DNA of 64,000 nt from FEB-10 sp963710645 (GTDB lineage Bacteria; Acidobacteriota; Thermoanaerobaculia; Thermoanaerobaculales; Sulfomarinibacteraceae): contig CAVQBD010000009.1 in the NCBI GenBank assembly GCA_963710645.1, positions 1,178,001 through 1,242,000 on the forward strand, read 5' to 3'. The notes beneath the pieces are model-generated. The model worked only from the letters and a program-made list of their open reading frames with translations, did no database searches and had not been told where the DNA came from. Below, piece by piece: positions 43,034 through 51,837 of the stretch. Numbering within the stretch: position 1 is the first letter of the stretch; every line of letters starts with the position of its first letter. The position numbers and the translations under genes are program-made.

Positions 43034-44005
43034 TCAGGGCAGCCCACCGGCGATGTCTCTCAGGGCACGCAGGGCGGCCTGAACCACGCGGCGCGTTGGA
43101 GAACCTCCCCCGTTCGAATCGGGCCAGGGCAGCAACAGACCACCACACATCGTGCAACGCATCACGCAATACCTGCCGACGGTGCCGGTGCGCAAAATGT
43201 CATGTTCGCAGCGCGGACACTTGACGTGGGTCGATTCTCCGGTTGGTTCAAACCCACGGTCGAGACCACCGACCTCCGACAGGGCGGTGGGGCCCCGACC
43301 CGAGTTGTGAGCCTCGAGCTCGCCCCGGTCGAACCAGACGCCATGGCACCCGGTGCACAAGTCCAGAACCACCCCACGGTGCGTTTCCTGGACCATTTCC
43401 CCGGAGCAGCACGGACAGATCATCCCACCTTCGGTGGTCGTCTCCGCAACCCGGCGATCGCCATGGGCTCGGTGCCCCGACGATGATCCGAGGACGGCAG
43501 CAAAAAGCGAAACCTCCTCCCCGTCGTCGGGGAACTCCACCACCCCCTCGCGGGAAAAACCGAGTTTTTCGAGCAGGCCAATGGACGCCGCGTTGTCGTG
43601 CGCCGTGATCGCCACGACCCGCTCCAGACCCACCACATCCCGAGCGTGGACCAGCACCGCCGACGCCGACTCGAAGCCATAACCATTGGACCAGTACCGT
43701 GGCAAGAAGGCAAAGCCCACATCCACATCATCCAACCAATCCCGCTTGACGAGCCCACAGATTCCCATGGGCCGACCTCCACCGAGGGGCTCCACCGCCC
43801 ACATCCCGAAGCCGTGACGTCCATAACTGTCCATGGGTCCTGTCCTGAGATGCTCGCGGGCCTCCTCCACCGTCCGCACATTTTTGTCACCGATGAACCT
43901 CAAAAATGACGGGTCGTTGAGCAACTCGAGGATGAAATCAGCGTCGCCAAACTCCAGCTCGCGGAGGACCAGTCGATCGGTATTGAGCACAACCTTTGGC
44001 GACAT
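43034..44005 (-). CDS. GNAT acetyltransferase fused to TFIIB-type zinc ribbon
   Basis: Residues 1-175 are a RimJ/RimL-like GNAT acetyltransferase (TDRLVLRELEFGDADFI, VDVGFAFLPRYWSNGYGFESA for the acetyl-CoA loop, NAASIGLLEKLGFSREG). Residues about 193-290 are a two-part zf-TFIIB domain (CPCCSGEMV, LDLCTGCHGVWFDRGELE, CPRCEHDIL, CTMCGGLLLPW). Stand-alone zf-TFIIB proteins usually begin M-x-CPxC. Here such a Met occurs in frame (about residue 193), so the fusion may have arisen from two adjacent genes, or internal initiation may occur. It lies 6 bp downstream of the VOC gene. Confidence 0.85.
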   Translation of the reverse strand: MSPKVVLNTDRLVLRELEFGDADFILELLNDPSFLRFIGDKNVRTVEEAREHLRTGPMDSYGRHGFGMWAVEPLGGGRPMGICGLVKRDWLDDVDVGFAFLPRYWSNGYGFESASAVLVHARDVVGLERVVAITAHDNAASIGLLEKLGFSREGVVEFPDDGEEVSLFAAVLGSSSGHRAHGDRRVAETTTEGGMICPCCSGEMVQETHRGVVLDLCTGCHGVWFDRGELEAHNSGRGPTALSEVGGLDRGFEPTGESTHVKCPRCEHDILRTGTVGRYCVMRCTMCGGLLLPWPDSNGGGSPTRRVVQAALRALRDIAGGLP

Positions 44006-44011
44006 GGCCCC

Positions 44012-44383
44012 TCAGGTCATGCAGAAGGCGCTGAGTTTGTTGCCGTCGAGGTCGCGGAAATAGGCCGCGTAGAAACCGCTGTCACCCCGTGGTCCGGGGC
44101 CCCCCTCGTCGGTGCCGCCGAGCTCCATGGCCTTGGCGTGGAGGGCATGCACTTGGTCGGGATTCTGCACGGCCAATGCGACCATGACGCCATTGCCCAC
44201 AGTTGCGGGCTTGCCATCAAACGGCCTGGTCACCGACAGCGCCGGTTGGTCGGGCGCCACCGCCCAGGCAACAAAGGTCTCTTCTTCCATGAATCTGCCG
44301 GCACCCAACTCCTCCAACAGCTCGTCGTAGAAGGCTGCGGCGCGCCCGAGATCGTTGGTTCCGAGGGTCACGTATCCGATCAT
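44012..44383 (-). CDS. VOC-family (glyoxalase-like) protein
   Basis: The 123-residue single-domain VOC protein has paired beta-alpha-beta-beta-beta units: YVTLGTNDLGRAAAFYDELLEELG (about 4-27) and the C-terminal YAAYFRDLDGNKLSAFCM (about 104-121) with the usual Asp-Gly-Asn turn. It resembles uncharacterised glyoxalase/bleomycin-resistance-like proteins; metal ligands are not obvious, and no substrate can be assigned. The ATG has a good GGAGG site. Probably co-transcribed with the GNAT gene. Confidence 0.85.
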   Translation of the reverse strand: MIGYVTLGTNDLGRAAAFYDELLEELGAGRFMEEETFVAWAVAPDQPALSVTRPFDGKPATVGNGVMVALAVQNPDQVHALHAKAMELGGTDEGGPGPRGDSGFYAAYFRDLDGNKLSAFCMT

Positions 44384-44797
44384 GATCGTCCTCCGGTGTC
44401 AGTCGGTCAGGGAAGTGTACCCGCTCTGATGGCCTGATGGGATTTCTCAGCGTCGCCGGGGGCCGCAAGGAGCAACCCCCCCGCCCACCCAGATGCGCGA
44501 TACAAGATCCGAGATCCCCCACCCACCCGGAGAGGAAGGGGCACAATGGGCGGGCGTGCCACTCCGGGCACCTTCAAGTTGGAAGTTACACGTTAAACGT
44601 TAAACGTTCCCACCCGCCCACCCGGATCGTGAGTGGGCGCGTATGGCGGGCGTGCCAGGTACATGCTTGTGCGGTCCGGGGCCACCGAGAGTCTGACAGC
44701 GGTCAGGTACCGCACAAGTTTGCACCGGGCTCCCTCGGGGAGTGCCTCGGGGAGCTCAGCGCGAAGACACGAACACACCGTACCGGACGAGCGAGGC
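44384..44797. repeat. gene-free 414-bp gap: GTTAAAC array and modular hairpin element (copy G, reverse)
   Basis: ACGTTAA heptamers lie at about 44590-44612. A reverse-oriented modular element follows. It has the right-flank complement GGGCGTGCC (about 44648-44656), and a hairpin with arms 44666-44675 and 44709-44718 (10 of 10 pairs, 33-nt loop). The left-flank complement CCTCGGGGAG appears twice (about 44735 and 44746). A second partial GGGCGTGCC occurs near 44551. No gene is supported. Confidence 0.8.
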
Positions 44798-45052
44798 CTA
44801 CCCCCTCCCGCTCGACGTCCTGTCCTGTGCTCGATTGGCGCCCAGCCGAAACCACCGAACACCGAGCCACAGAATGATGGTGACCAGGGCGACCGACAGA
44901 AAGACCGGCCAATCCAACATCATCTCGCGGAGTTGGTCCAGGGTGTGGGGCCCCGAGGTGAACCAGCCGATGATGCCACCGCGGACGAGCAGCAGGACCT
45001 CTACCAGGACCGCAGCAACCAGGAGTGCGAACACGGTGTTTCGGTCGTTCAT
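44798..45052 (-). CDS. small two-TM membrane protein
   Basis: An 84-residue protein from ATG 45052 with a strong GGGGGAGG site. Two hydrophobic helices (about 7-26 and 48-68) flank a short polar loop (GWFTSGPHTLDQLREMM). A basic tail ends it. I do not recognise the family. It overlaps the upstream membrane gene by 4 nt (ATGA), so the two are coupled and probably act together. Confidence 0.7.
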   Translation of the reverse strand: MNDRNTVFALLVAAVLVEVLLLVRGGIIGWFTSGPHTLDQLREMMLDWPVFLSVALVTIILWLGVRWFRLGANRAQDRTSSGRG

Positions 45053-45513
45053 GATCCTCCCCCAGAAGGTGGCGTGTCGGGCGATCCGTCGCCGAGCGGA
45101 AAAGGGACTCCTGACGACGTCAGAGCAAGGACCGGCAGCGCTACCAAGAGGACCAAGAAAAAGACCACCGCGGCGCTGCCAACAAAGGTCCAAATTCTAC
45201 CTGCGGTCGTGGTGGCGCCTGATCCGAGCACGGCGAGGGCCACACCTGCAGCAACCGCGAGGAGACCCGCCGCCGTCAGAAACCCCCACCGGCCAACGCT
45301 CTCGAAAATCACAACGCAGCAGACAACACACCCGGCGACCACGACTCCGCCGAGCACCACTGACCAGATGACCGTGGGGGACACCAGCCCACGCCAGCCG
45401 TCCACGTCTGGGTCAGCCATGTGGACCACGGCCGACAACACCAGCGGGGGGAGGGCAAGCCAAAGTAGCGCCAGGGCCCAGAGGATCTTCCGCGTGGAGG
45501 GTCGGAAATCCAT
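45049..45513 (-). CDS. membrane protein of unknown function
   Basis: From ATG 45513 the protein has 154 residues; 45540 is an alternative start that would overlap the FMN gene. Four hydrophobic segments are visible (about 9-29, 45-68, 75-98 and 106-128), followed by a Pro/Gly/Ser-rich tail. The run GCVVCCVVIF in the second helix is notable for three cysteines. No family is recognised. It lies between the FMN-binding gene and the small membrane gene in one likely transcript. Confidence 0.65.
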   Translation of the reverse strand: MDFRPSTRKILWALALLWLALPPLVLSAVVHMADPDVDGWRGLVSPTVIWSVVLGGVVVAGCVVCCVVIFESVGRWGFLTAAGLLAVAAGVALAVLGSGATTTAGRIWTFVGSAAVVFFLVLLVALPVLALTSSGVPFPLGDGSPDTPPSGGGS

Positions 45514-45529
45514 GACTCCGCTCACCGAA

Positions 45530-46003
45530 TCACACGTCATCCTTGTTCTCGGACCGTTTGCCCGTGACGGATTCGATGGCTATGGACCACACTCGGACCC
45601 CCATGACCGCCGGTGGATCGAACGGCCACCGCCGACCGGAGTAGTGCTCCATGATCGCCCGGAGGCCCCGCTCCTTGTCGTGATCCGCGGTCACTTCGTG
45701 CACCGCGCCGAACCCGATGACACTCTCGAAGGCAAAGGTCCAGTCGCACGCCTTTTGTTGGTTCCTGACCAACTCCACGCCCCGTTCCATCTCGAAACAG
45801 ACTCGGTTGTTGGCATTGATGCAGTCGATCTTTCGGCCCGTCTTGGCGGTGTGAAAGTAGATCTGCGCTCCGTCGTAGCCAAAGGACAGCGGCACCAGAT
45901 AGGGCTCATTTCCAACCGCAAACGCTATCCGGCACACTTCGCAACCGCGAATGATGGCGTCGATGGCCTTTCGGCTGGTGATCTCCTTGTCGCTTCGCCT
46001 CAT
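45530..46003 (-). CDS. pyridoxamine 5'-phosphate oxidase-like flavin-binding protein
   Basis: The 157-residue protein belongs to the FMN-binding split-barrel superfamily, NimA/DUF-like branch. It shows an N-terminal helix with SRKAIDAIIRGCEVCRIAFA, then NEPYLVPLSFGYDGAQIYFHTAKTGRKIDCI, where the H-x-A-x-x-G-x-K phosphate-binding pattern appears (HTAKTGRK), and VCFEMERG. The C-terminal VWSIAIESVTGKRS is typical of this group. It probably binds FMN or F420 and reduces small molecules. ATG 46003 is preferred over the longer frame. Confidence 0.82.
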   Translation of the reverse strand: MRRSDKEITSRKAIDAIIRGCEVCRIAFAVGNEPYLVPLSFGYDGAQIYFHTAKTGRKIDCINANNRVCFEMERGVELVRNQQKACDWTFAFESVIGFGAVHEVTADHDKERGLRAIMEHYSGRRWPFDPPAVMGVRVWSIAIESVTGKRSENKDDV

Positions 46004-46381
46004 GGTGGGGGCAAGCGTAGCACCCCAGCCGCCCACCCGGGAGCAAGGAGCAACAAGAGATCATAAGTGGGCGCGAAGGGCGGGCGTGCCACTCCGGGCA
46101 CCTTCAAGTTGAAAGTTACACGTTAAAAGTTGAACGTTCCCCCACACACCCGGAGCCGGCGGGTGCGTTGATCGGGCGTGCCGTCTCCGACGATTTTGGG
46201 ACCAAACTGATGAAGCTTCGATAGCGCCGTGAGGCCCAAATATCGTCGGAGGGGGCAACCGCGGGGAGCGCGGTCGGGAGATGGGCGCGTCGAAATTAGT
46301 GTATCGAAGCGAACGCGCGGGCCGGTACCAGGCACCTCCGCCGCACGCGCCGTCTGGGCATGGGGATGGGTGAGCGGGTGC
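46004..46381. repeat. gene-free 378-bp gap: GTTAAAA array and modular hairpin element (copy E, reverse)
   Basis: An ACGTTAA/AGTTGAA array lies at about 46103-46137. The right-flank complement GCGTTGATCGGGCGTGCC is at 46165-46182. Hairpin arms 46186-46200 and 46235-46250 pair with one bulge and a 34-nt loop. The left-flank complement CGGGGAGCGCGG follows at about 46261-46272, then a single GGTACCAGGCACC arm (about 46324-46336). No gene is supported. Confidence 0.82.
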
Positions 46382-47679
<1,298 letters not shown>

Positions 47680-47683
<4 letters not shown>

Positions 47684-48132
47684 GATCCCTCCTGCCGGTC
47701 ACCCCTGACCGGTTCGATCTTCTCGACTCGGCGTTGATGACGACCGCCTTCAAAAGGGGTGGCGAGAAAGACCTCGACGATCTGCGAAGCCACTCCCCCT
47801 CCCAACACCCTGGCACCAAGACAGAGCACGTTGGAATCGTTGTGACGGCGCGCCATCTCGGCGGTGTAGGCGTCGTGGCACAAGGCAGCCCTTATGCCGG
47901 GGTGACGGTTGGCCGCCATGCTCATGCCGATGCCGGTGCCGCAGATCAAGATGCCGCGCTGGGCTTCACCGCTAAGAATCTCTTTCACCAGCGAGTGAGC
48001 AAAGTCCGGATAGTCCACCGACTTATCGTCGGCCGGGCCAAGGTCACGGAAGGGCTCTCCCCTTGTCTCGAGCAAACCGGCGATCTCCGCCTTGAGCCCG
48101 ATGGCTGCGTGGTCTGATGCCAGAACGATCAT
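47680..48132 (-). CDS. rpiB: ribose 5-phosphate isomerase B
   Basis: RpiB interconverts ribose 5-phosphate and ribulose 5-phosphate. The 150 residues show IVLASDHAAIGLKAEI, the active-site Cys in GILICGTGIGMSMAANRHPGIRAAL (about 65-89), and HNDSNVLCLGARVLG. It lies 9 bp downstream of dgt and overlaps glyA. With rpe at 13380 it completes the non-oxidative pentose interconversions at the isomerase level. Confidence 0.96.
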
Positions 48133-48141
48133 CGCGCCTCC

Positions 48142-49473
48142 TCAGAACCTCTGGCCCGTCGAGGGCAGCTCCAGGGAGCGATACTCCTCGAGGGCGAATC
48201 TGTCGCTCATGCCCGCGATGTGATCGGCCACAAGCCGCGCAAACCCGGGGGAGGCATGGTATCGGCTGGCCACCTCGTCCGCAACCGCGGCGATGGGGAT
48301 GTCCCGAAGATAGGGAAATCCGAGTTCGTCCCTGGCTCGCATCAGCACGTAGTTCGGGAGGTTGAGCGGGTTGAGCCAAAACGCCCGGAAAAGGGCGGTT
48401 ACGACCTTCCGCGCTCGCCAGTCCTGCCGGTTGACGGTGGAGTGGTTGATGATGCCCTGATAGATGAAGGCCTTGAGCTCATCGAAGAGCCCCTCCACCT
48501 CGGACGAGAACCAGATGGCCGTCTGTGAGATCTCCCGGGCGTGTCGCAGCCAGCCGTCGTGATCATCAATGCCGTTGCGCGAGCAGAAACGCTGCACACG
48601 ATCAGCCGAGGTCGTCACCACATCTTGGACAAAGAGCCCGATCAGACCCCGAATCAACAGGTTCTGGCGCAGCCAAGCACGTCCCTCCGAGGGGTAGGTC
48701 TCCCCCAGCTCGGCCATGATCCGGCAGGACACCTCCAGCTCCTCCACCCGTTCCATCCGCACCACGCCGGCACGCAGCCCGTCTTCGAGGTCGTGGGTCT
48801 GCTGCGCGATCTCGTCGGCCGCAGCCACCGCCTGGCCCTCCAGGTGGCAGGCCTTGTCGAGCACGAGACTGTCTGAATCCTTCAACGGAAAGGGAAAGCG
48901 GACCTTCCATCGGGTGTGTTTGAGGATTCCCTCTCGGACCTGGTCGGTCAGGTTGAGACCGGGTTCCGAGTAGCGGTGCTCGAGCAGATCGACCACCCGA
49001 AGGCTTTGGTAGTTGTGTTTGAAGGCACCGACTTCGGCGGTGACCTCCGCCGCCAGCACCAGCTCTCGGTTCCGGCCCCGGAGGATCTCGTCCAGCACCT
49101 TCTCTCCGGTGTGGCCAAAGGCGGTGTGGCCCACGTCATGGGCCATGGCGACGGCCTCCACCAGATCTTCATTGAGACCCAGCGCGCGGGCGATGGTGCG
49201 GCCCAGCTGACCCACCTCGAGGGTGTGGGTGAGCCGGGTCCGCGGATGGTCCGCCACGTGGGGAACGAAGACCTGGGTCTTGTGCTTGAGTCGACGGAAG
49301 GCCCGCGAGTGGAGAATCCGGTCGCGGTCCCGTTGGAAGGCGAGACGATGTTCGCCATCGCCGCCCGCCGGTCGGCGGCGAGTCGCTTCGGCCGAGCGCG
49401 TGGCGCACAGGGAGAGGCGGTGCTCCTCATCGGCGCGGAGTTCCACCTGGCGCCTGATCAATGACTCGGTCAT
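48142..49473 (-). CDS. dgt: dNTP triphosphohydrolase (dGTPase-like)
   Basis: A 443-residue HD-superfamily enzyme hydrolysing dGTP to deoxyguanosine and triphosphate. The metal motif is intact: FRRLKHKTQVFVPHVADHPRTRLTHTLEV with the first His, then VEAVAMAHDVGHTAFGHTGEKVL (HD doublet about 116). The substrate helix Y-S-E-P-G and the C-terminal SDRFALEEY are typical. The start at 49473 overlaps folC (ATGA-type). It sits in the folate and nucleotide operon; a deoxynucleoside kinase at 26780 could salvage its product. Confidence 0.95.
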   Translation of the reverse strand: MTESLIRRQVELRADEEHRLSLCATRSAEATRRRPAGGDGEHRLAFQRDRDRILHSRAFRRLKHKTQVFVPHVADHPRTRLTHTLEVGQLGRTIARALGLNEDLVEAVAMAHDVGHTAFGHTGEKVLDEILRGRNRELVLAAEVTAEVGAFKHNYQSLRVVDLLEHRYSEPGLNLTDQVREGILKHTRWKVRFPFPLKDSDSLVLDKACHLEGQAVAAADEIAQQTHDLEDGLRAGVVRMERVEELEVSCRIMAELGETYPSEGRAWLRQNLLIRGLIGLFVQDVVTTSADRVQRFCSRNGIDDHDGWLRHAREISQTAIWFSSEVEGLFDELKAFIYQGIINHSTVNRQDWRARKVVTALFRAFWLNPLNLPNYVLMRARDELGFPYLRDIPIAAVADEVASRYHASPGFARLVADHIAGMSDRFALEEYRSLELPSTGQRF

Positions 49474-50684
49474 GACGTCACCTCCTCTTCAGCGAGGGCC
49501 AGTAACCCTCCCACGACGCGGATACTCCCGGCCGCCACCACGGGATCCGGCAGCCCCCGCAGACCGTCGATCAAAGATGGCGCCACCGCGGCCTCCGGGA
49601 AGGCCGTCTGCAATCGCTCCAGCGGCATCGCTCGCTCGTCGTCGAGCTGGAAGACCACGATGTTGCCCACGTGGGGCCGCAACTCCTCGGCCATGCTCTC
49701 AACCGGCTTGTCGTCGAGGCAGGAGAACAACAGATGGTAGAGCACCGGCCGCCGCTCGAGATGTTGGCCAAGAGCAGCCGCGCCCTCCGCATTGTGGGCG
49801 CAATCCAACAACACCCGCCGACCGGCGATGCGGTGGGTCGTCAACCGCCCCGGCCAGCGTACCTTCGTCAGGCCGGCTTCCACCGCCTCTGGTCTGAGGC
49901 CATCGATCCAACCCTGGTCCGCGGCACACCGAGCCAGCGCCACCGCCAGTTGGAGATTTGCGAGCTGATGGTCACCGAGGAACGGCACGGCCACCTCGAC
50001 GTTCTGGTCTTCCCATCCAACCCGCACGACCGATCTGTCCACCGTCTCGATTTTCACCAGCTCGCCGGCGGATTGGAATGGACCGGGACCCAGATGGGGA
50101 ACCATCTCGGGTCCAACGTCGGTGCTGATCACCCTGCGATGGGCCGCCATCAGGGCGTCCCCCTTGTCCGCGGCGCGGTCTTCCAGCCGTTCACCGAGCC
50201 ACCCGGAGTGGTCCGAACCCACGTTGGTCAGGCCGGCGATGGCGCTCCGAGCGACTCGGGTCGCATCCCACCTGCCACCCATGCCGGCCTCGAGCACCGC
50301 ACCGTCAACCCCGGCCTCGCCGAACGACAGCAACGCGGCGGCGGTCACGACCTCGAAGAAGGTGAGGTCATCAAAAGCCTCCAGAGTCTGGAGGGCGGTT
50401 TCCAGACGATCGCCCGGTATGGGTTCTCCACCGATCCGGATGCGCTCCTCGACTCGGACGAGGTGGGGTGAGGTGTAGAGTCCGACTGTCAGCCCGTGGG
50501 CCGCCAGAATGGCCTCCACCATGGCCGCGGTGGATCCTTTGCCGTTTGTGCCCACAATCAGCAACGATGGGTAGTCGAGTTGGGGGTTGCCGAGCTGGGA
50601 CAACGCATCGACCAGTCCGTCCAGCTGCGGTCGGATCCGCCCCGGGCGACGCCGCCTCAGGCTCGCCGGAAGAAGCTGATGCAT
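49470..50684 (-). CDS. folC: folylpolyglutamate/dihydrofolate synthase
   Basis: FolC adds glutamates to folates and makes dihydrofolate from dihydropteroate. From ATG 50684 it has 404 residues with the P-loop IVGTNGKGSTAAMVEAIL (about 41-58), GLYTSPHLVRVEERIRIGG, TNVGSDHSGWLGERLEDRAADKG, and DCAHNAEGAAAL in the C-domain. The open frame begins much earlier in accD, but that part is out of frame with accD and not FolC-like. It overlaps accD by 28 nt and dgt by 4 nt. An exact start among nearby codons is uncertain. Confidence 0.94.
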   Translation of the reverse strand: MHQLLPASLRRRRPGRIRPQLDGLVDALSQLGNPQLDYPSLLIVGTNGKGSTAAMVEAILAAHGLTVGLYTSPHLVRVEERIRIGGEPIPGDRLETALQTLEAFDDLTFFEVVTAAALLSFGEAGVDGAVLEAGMGGRWDATRVARSAIAGLTNVGSDHSGWLGERLEDRAADKGDALMAAHRRVISTDVGPEMVPHLGPGPFQSAGELVKIETVDRSVVRVGWEDQNVEVAVPFLGDHQLANLQLAVALARCAADQGWIDGLRPEAVEAGLTKVRWPGRLTTHRIAGRRVLLDCAHNAEGAAALGQHLERRPVLYHLLFSCLDDKPVESMAEELRPHVGNIVVFQLDDERAMPLERLQTAFPEAAVAPSLIDGLRGLPDPVVAAGSIRVVGGLLALAEEEVTS

Positions 50685-51460
50685 CGGGCCACGGTCTCCT
50701 TCAGATCCTCGCGGGGAACGACCATGTCGACCATCCCGTGCTCCAGCAGGAACTCGGACCTCTGAAATCCCTCGGGAAGGGTCTGTCGGATGGTCTGTTC
50801 GATCACCCGCGGTCCGGCAAACCCGATCAGGGCATTCGGTTCGGCGATGTTGACGTCTCCCAGCATGGCGAAGCTCGCAGTCACGCCTCCGGTTGTCGGG
50901 TCGGTGAGCACCGACAGGTAGGGAACGCCCTTTTCCCGCAGTCGGCCAAGGCCCGCCGAGATCTTCGCCATCTGCATCAGCGAAAGAATACCTTCCTGCA
51001 TCCTCGCGCCGCCCGAGCACGCCACCGACACCAGGGGCAGGCGTCGCTCGAGGCATCGCTCGATGGCTCGGGCGAATTTTTCGCCCACCGCGGAGCCCAT
51101 TGATCCACCCATGAAACCGTACTCCATGGCCGCCACAACCGCACCCTGCTTTTCGATCTCTCCCTGGCCCACCACCAGCGCATCGGAGTTGCCGAAACGC
51201 TTGCTGTAGACCCGGAGGCGCTCGACATAGGGCTTGGAATCCACAAAGGCGAGGGGATCAGTGGACCGGACCTTCGGGAAGAGGACTTTGTAGCGACCGT
51301 TGTCGAAGAGCATCTCGAGCCGGGTTCTCGCGGAGACCCGAAAGTGATGGCCACACCTTGGACAGACCTCCAGATTGTCCGAGATCTCTCGGTGATAGAG
51401 GATCTCGCGACACGAGTCGCACTTGATCCAGAGGCCTTGGGGAACTCCGCCGTGTGCCAT
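50657..51460 (-). CDS. accD: acetyl-CoA carboxylase carboxyltransferase beta subunit
   Basis: AccD with AccA transfers carboxyl from biotin to acetyl-CoA to make malonyl-CoA. The 267-residue protein has the N-terminal four-cysteine zinc ribbon (CDSCREILY, CPRCGHHFRVSA). The crotonase-like core follows with MGGSMGSAVGEKFARAIE, the oxyanion GARMQEGILSLMQM, and TTGGVTASFAMLGDV. The C-terminal Q-T-L-P-E-GFQ is usual. accD-folC gene order is common in bacteria. accA is not in the window. Confidence 0.96.
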   Translation of the reverse strand: MAHGGVPQGLWIKCDSCREILYHREISDNLEVCPRCGHHFRVSARTRLEMLFDNGRYKVLFPKVRSTDPLAFVDSKPYVERLRVYSKRFGNSDALVVGQGEIEKQGAVVAAMEYGFMGGSMGSAVGEKFARAIERCLERRLPLVSVACSGGARMQEGILSLMQMAKISAGLGRLREKGVPYLSVLTDPTTGGVTASFAMLGDVNIAEPNALIGFAGPRVIEQTIRQTLPEGFQRSEFLLEHGMVDMVVPREDLKETVARCISFFRRA

Positions 51461-51561
51461 GCAATGCTCCTCGCCGTGTCATCGGCCAGCCGCGCGTGAT
51501 CACGATCAACACGGCGGGGTCTGGCCCGACCCGCGCCGTCCGCGAACACCTCCCGGATTCA

Positions 51562-51580
51562 CCGGGAGCCGAGCTCCCGG
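51562..51580. terminator. strong hairpin without T-tract, between two minus-strand genes
   Basis: CCGGGAGC-CGA-GCTCCCGG: 8-bp perfect stem with a 3-nt loop, between the coiled-coil gene (stop 51592) and accD (start 51460). No run of T follows on either strand, so intrinsic termination would be weak; Rho-dependent end or mRNA stabilisation is possible. Confidence 0.45.
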
Positions 51581-51591
51581 ACGGCAGGGCC

Positions 51592-51819
51592 TCAGCCAGA
51601 GGAGCTCTCCTCCTCGAGGTCATTCGGAATACCGAGACGCTGGCACGCAGCATCGTACATCTGACGGGCTGCCTTCTGGCCGGACTGGAGATCAGCGATC
51701 TTCTGCTTGACCTTGGCGAGCTCTTCCTGGATCTGTCCTTCGAGCTCTTCGATCTCCGCCTTCGTCTGCGTCAGCGCTTCCTCGTAGAACTTTTTTTGGG
51801 AATCAGAAAGCGTCGTCAT
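51592..51819 (-). CDS. small coiled-coil protein
   Basis: A 75-residue acidic protein from ATG 51819 (GGAGG 5 nt upstream; ATG 51822 is the alternative). It is almost entirely one coiled coil (about 10-55, with heptad Leu/Ile: EEALTQTKAEIEELEGQIQE, ELAKVKQKIADLQSG), with a short C-terminal tail. I do not recognise the family. It starts 18 nt after the stop of the receiver-kinase-TonB gene, so it is likely in the same transcript and may be a partner of that kinase. Confidence 0.7.
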   Translation of the reverse strand: MTTLSDSQKKFYEEALTQTKAEIEELEGQIQEELAKVKQKIADLQSGQKAARQMYDAACQRLGIPNDLEEESSSG

Positions 51820-51837
51820 CATTTCCTCCACACAATC

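Noticed and set aside
46186..46250. The loop of hairpin copy E contains CTGATGAAG, part of the hammerhead ribozyme core.
   Set aside because: The GAAA box and the cleavage-site arrangement needed for a hammerhead are absent, and the other hairpin copies lack the motif, so it is probably chance.
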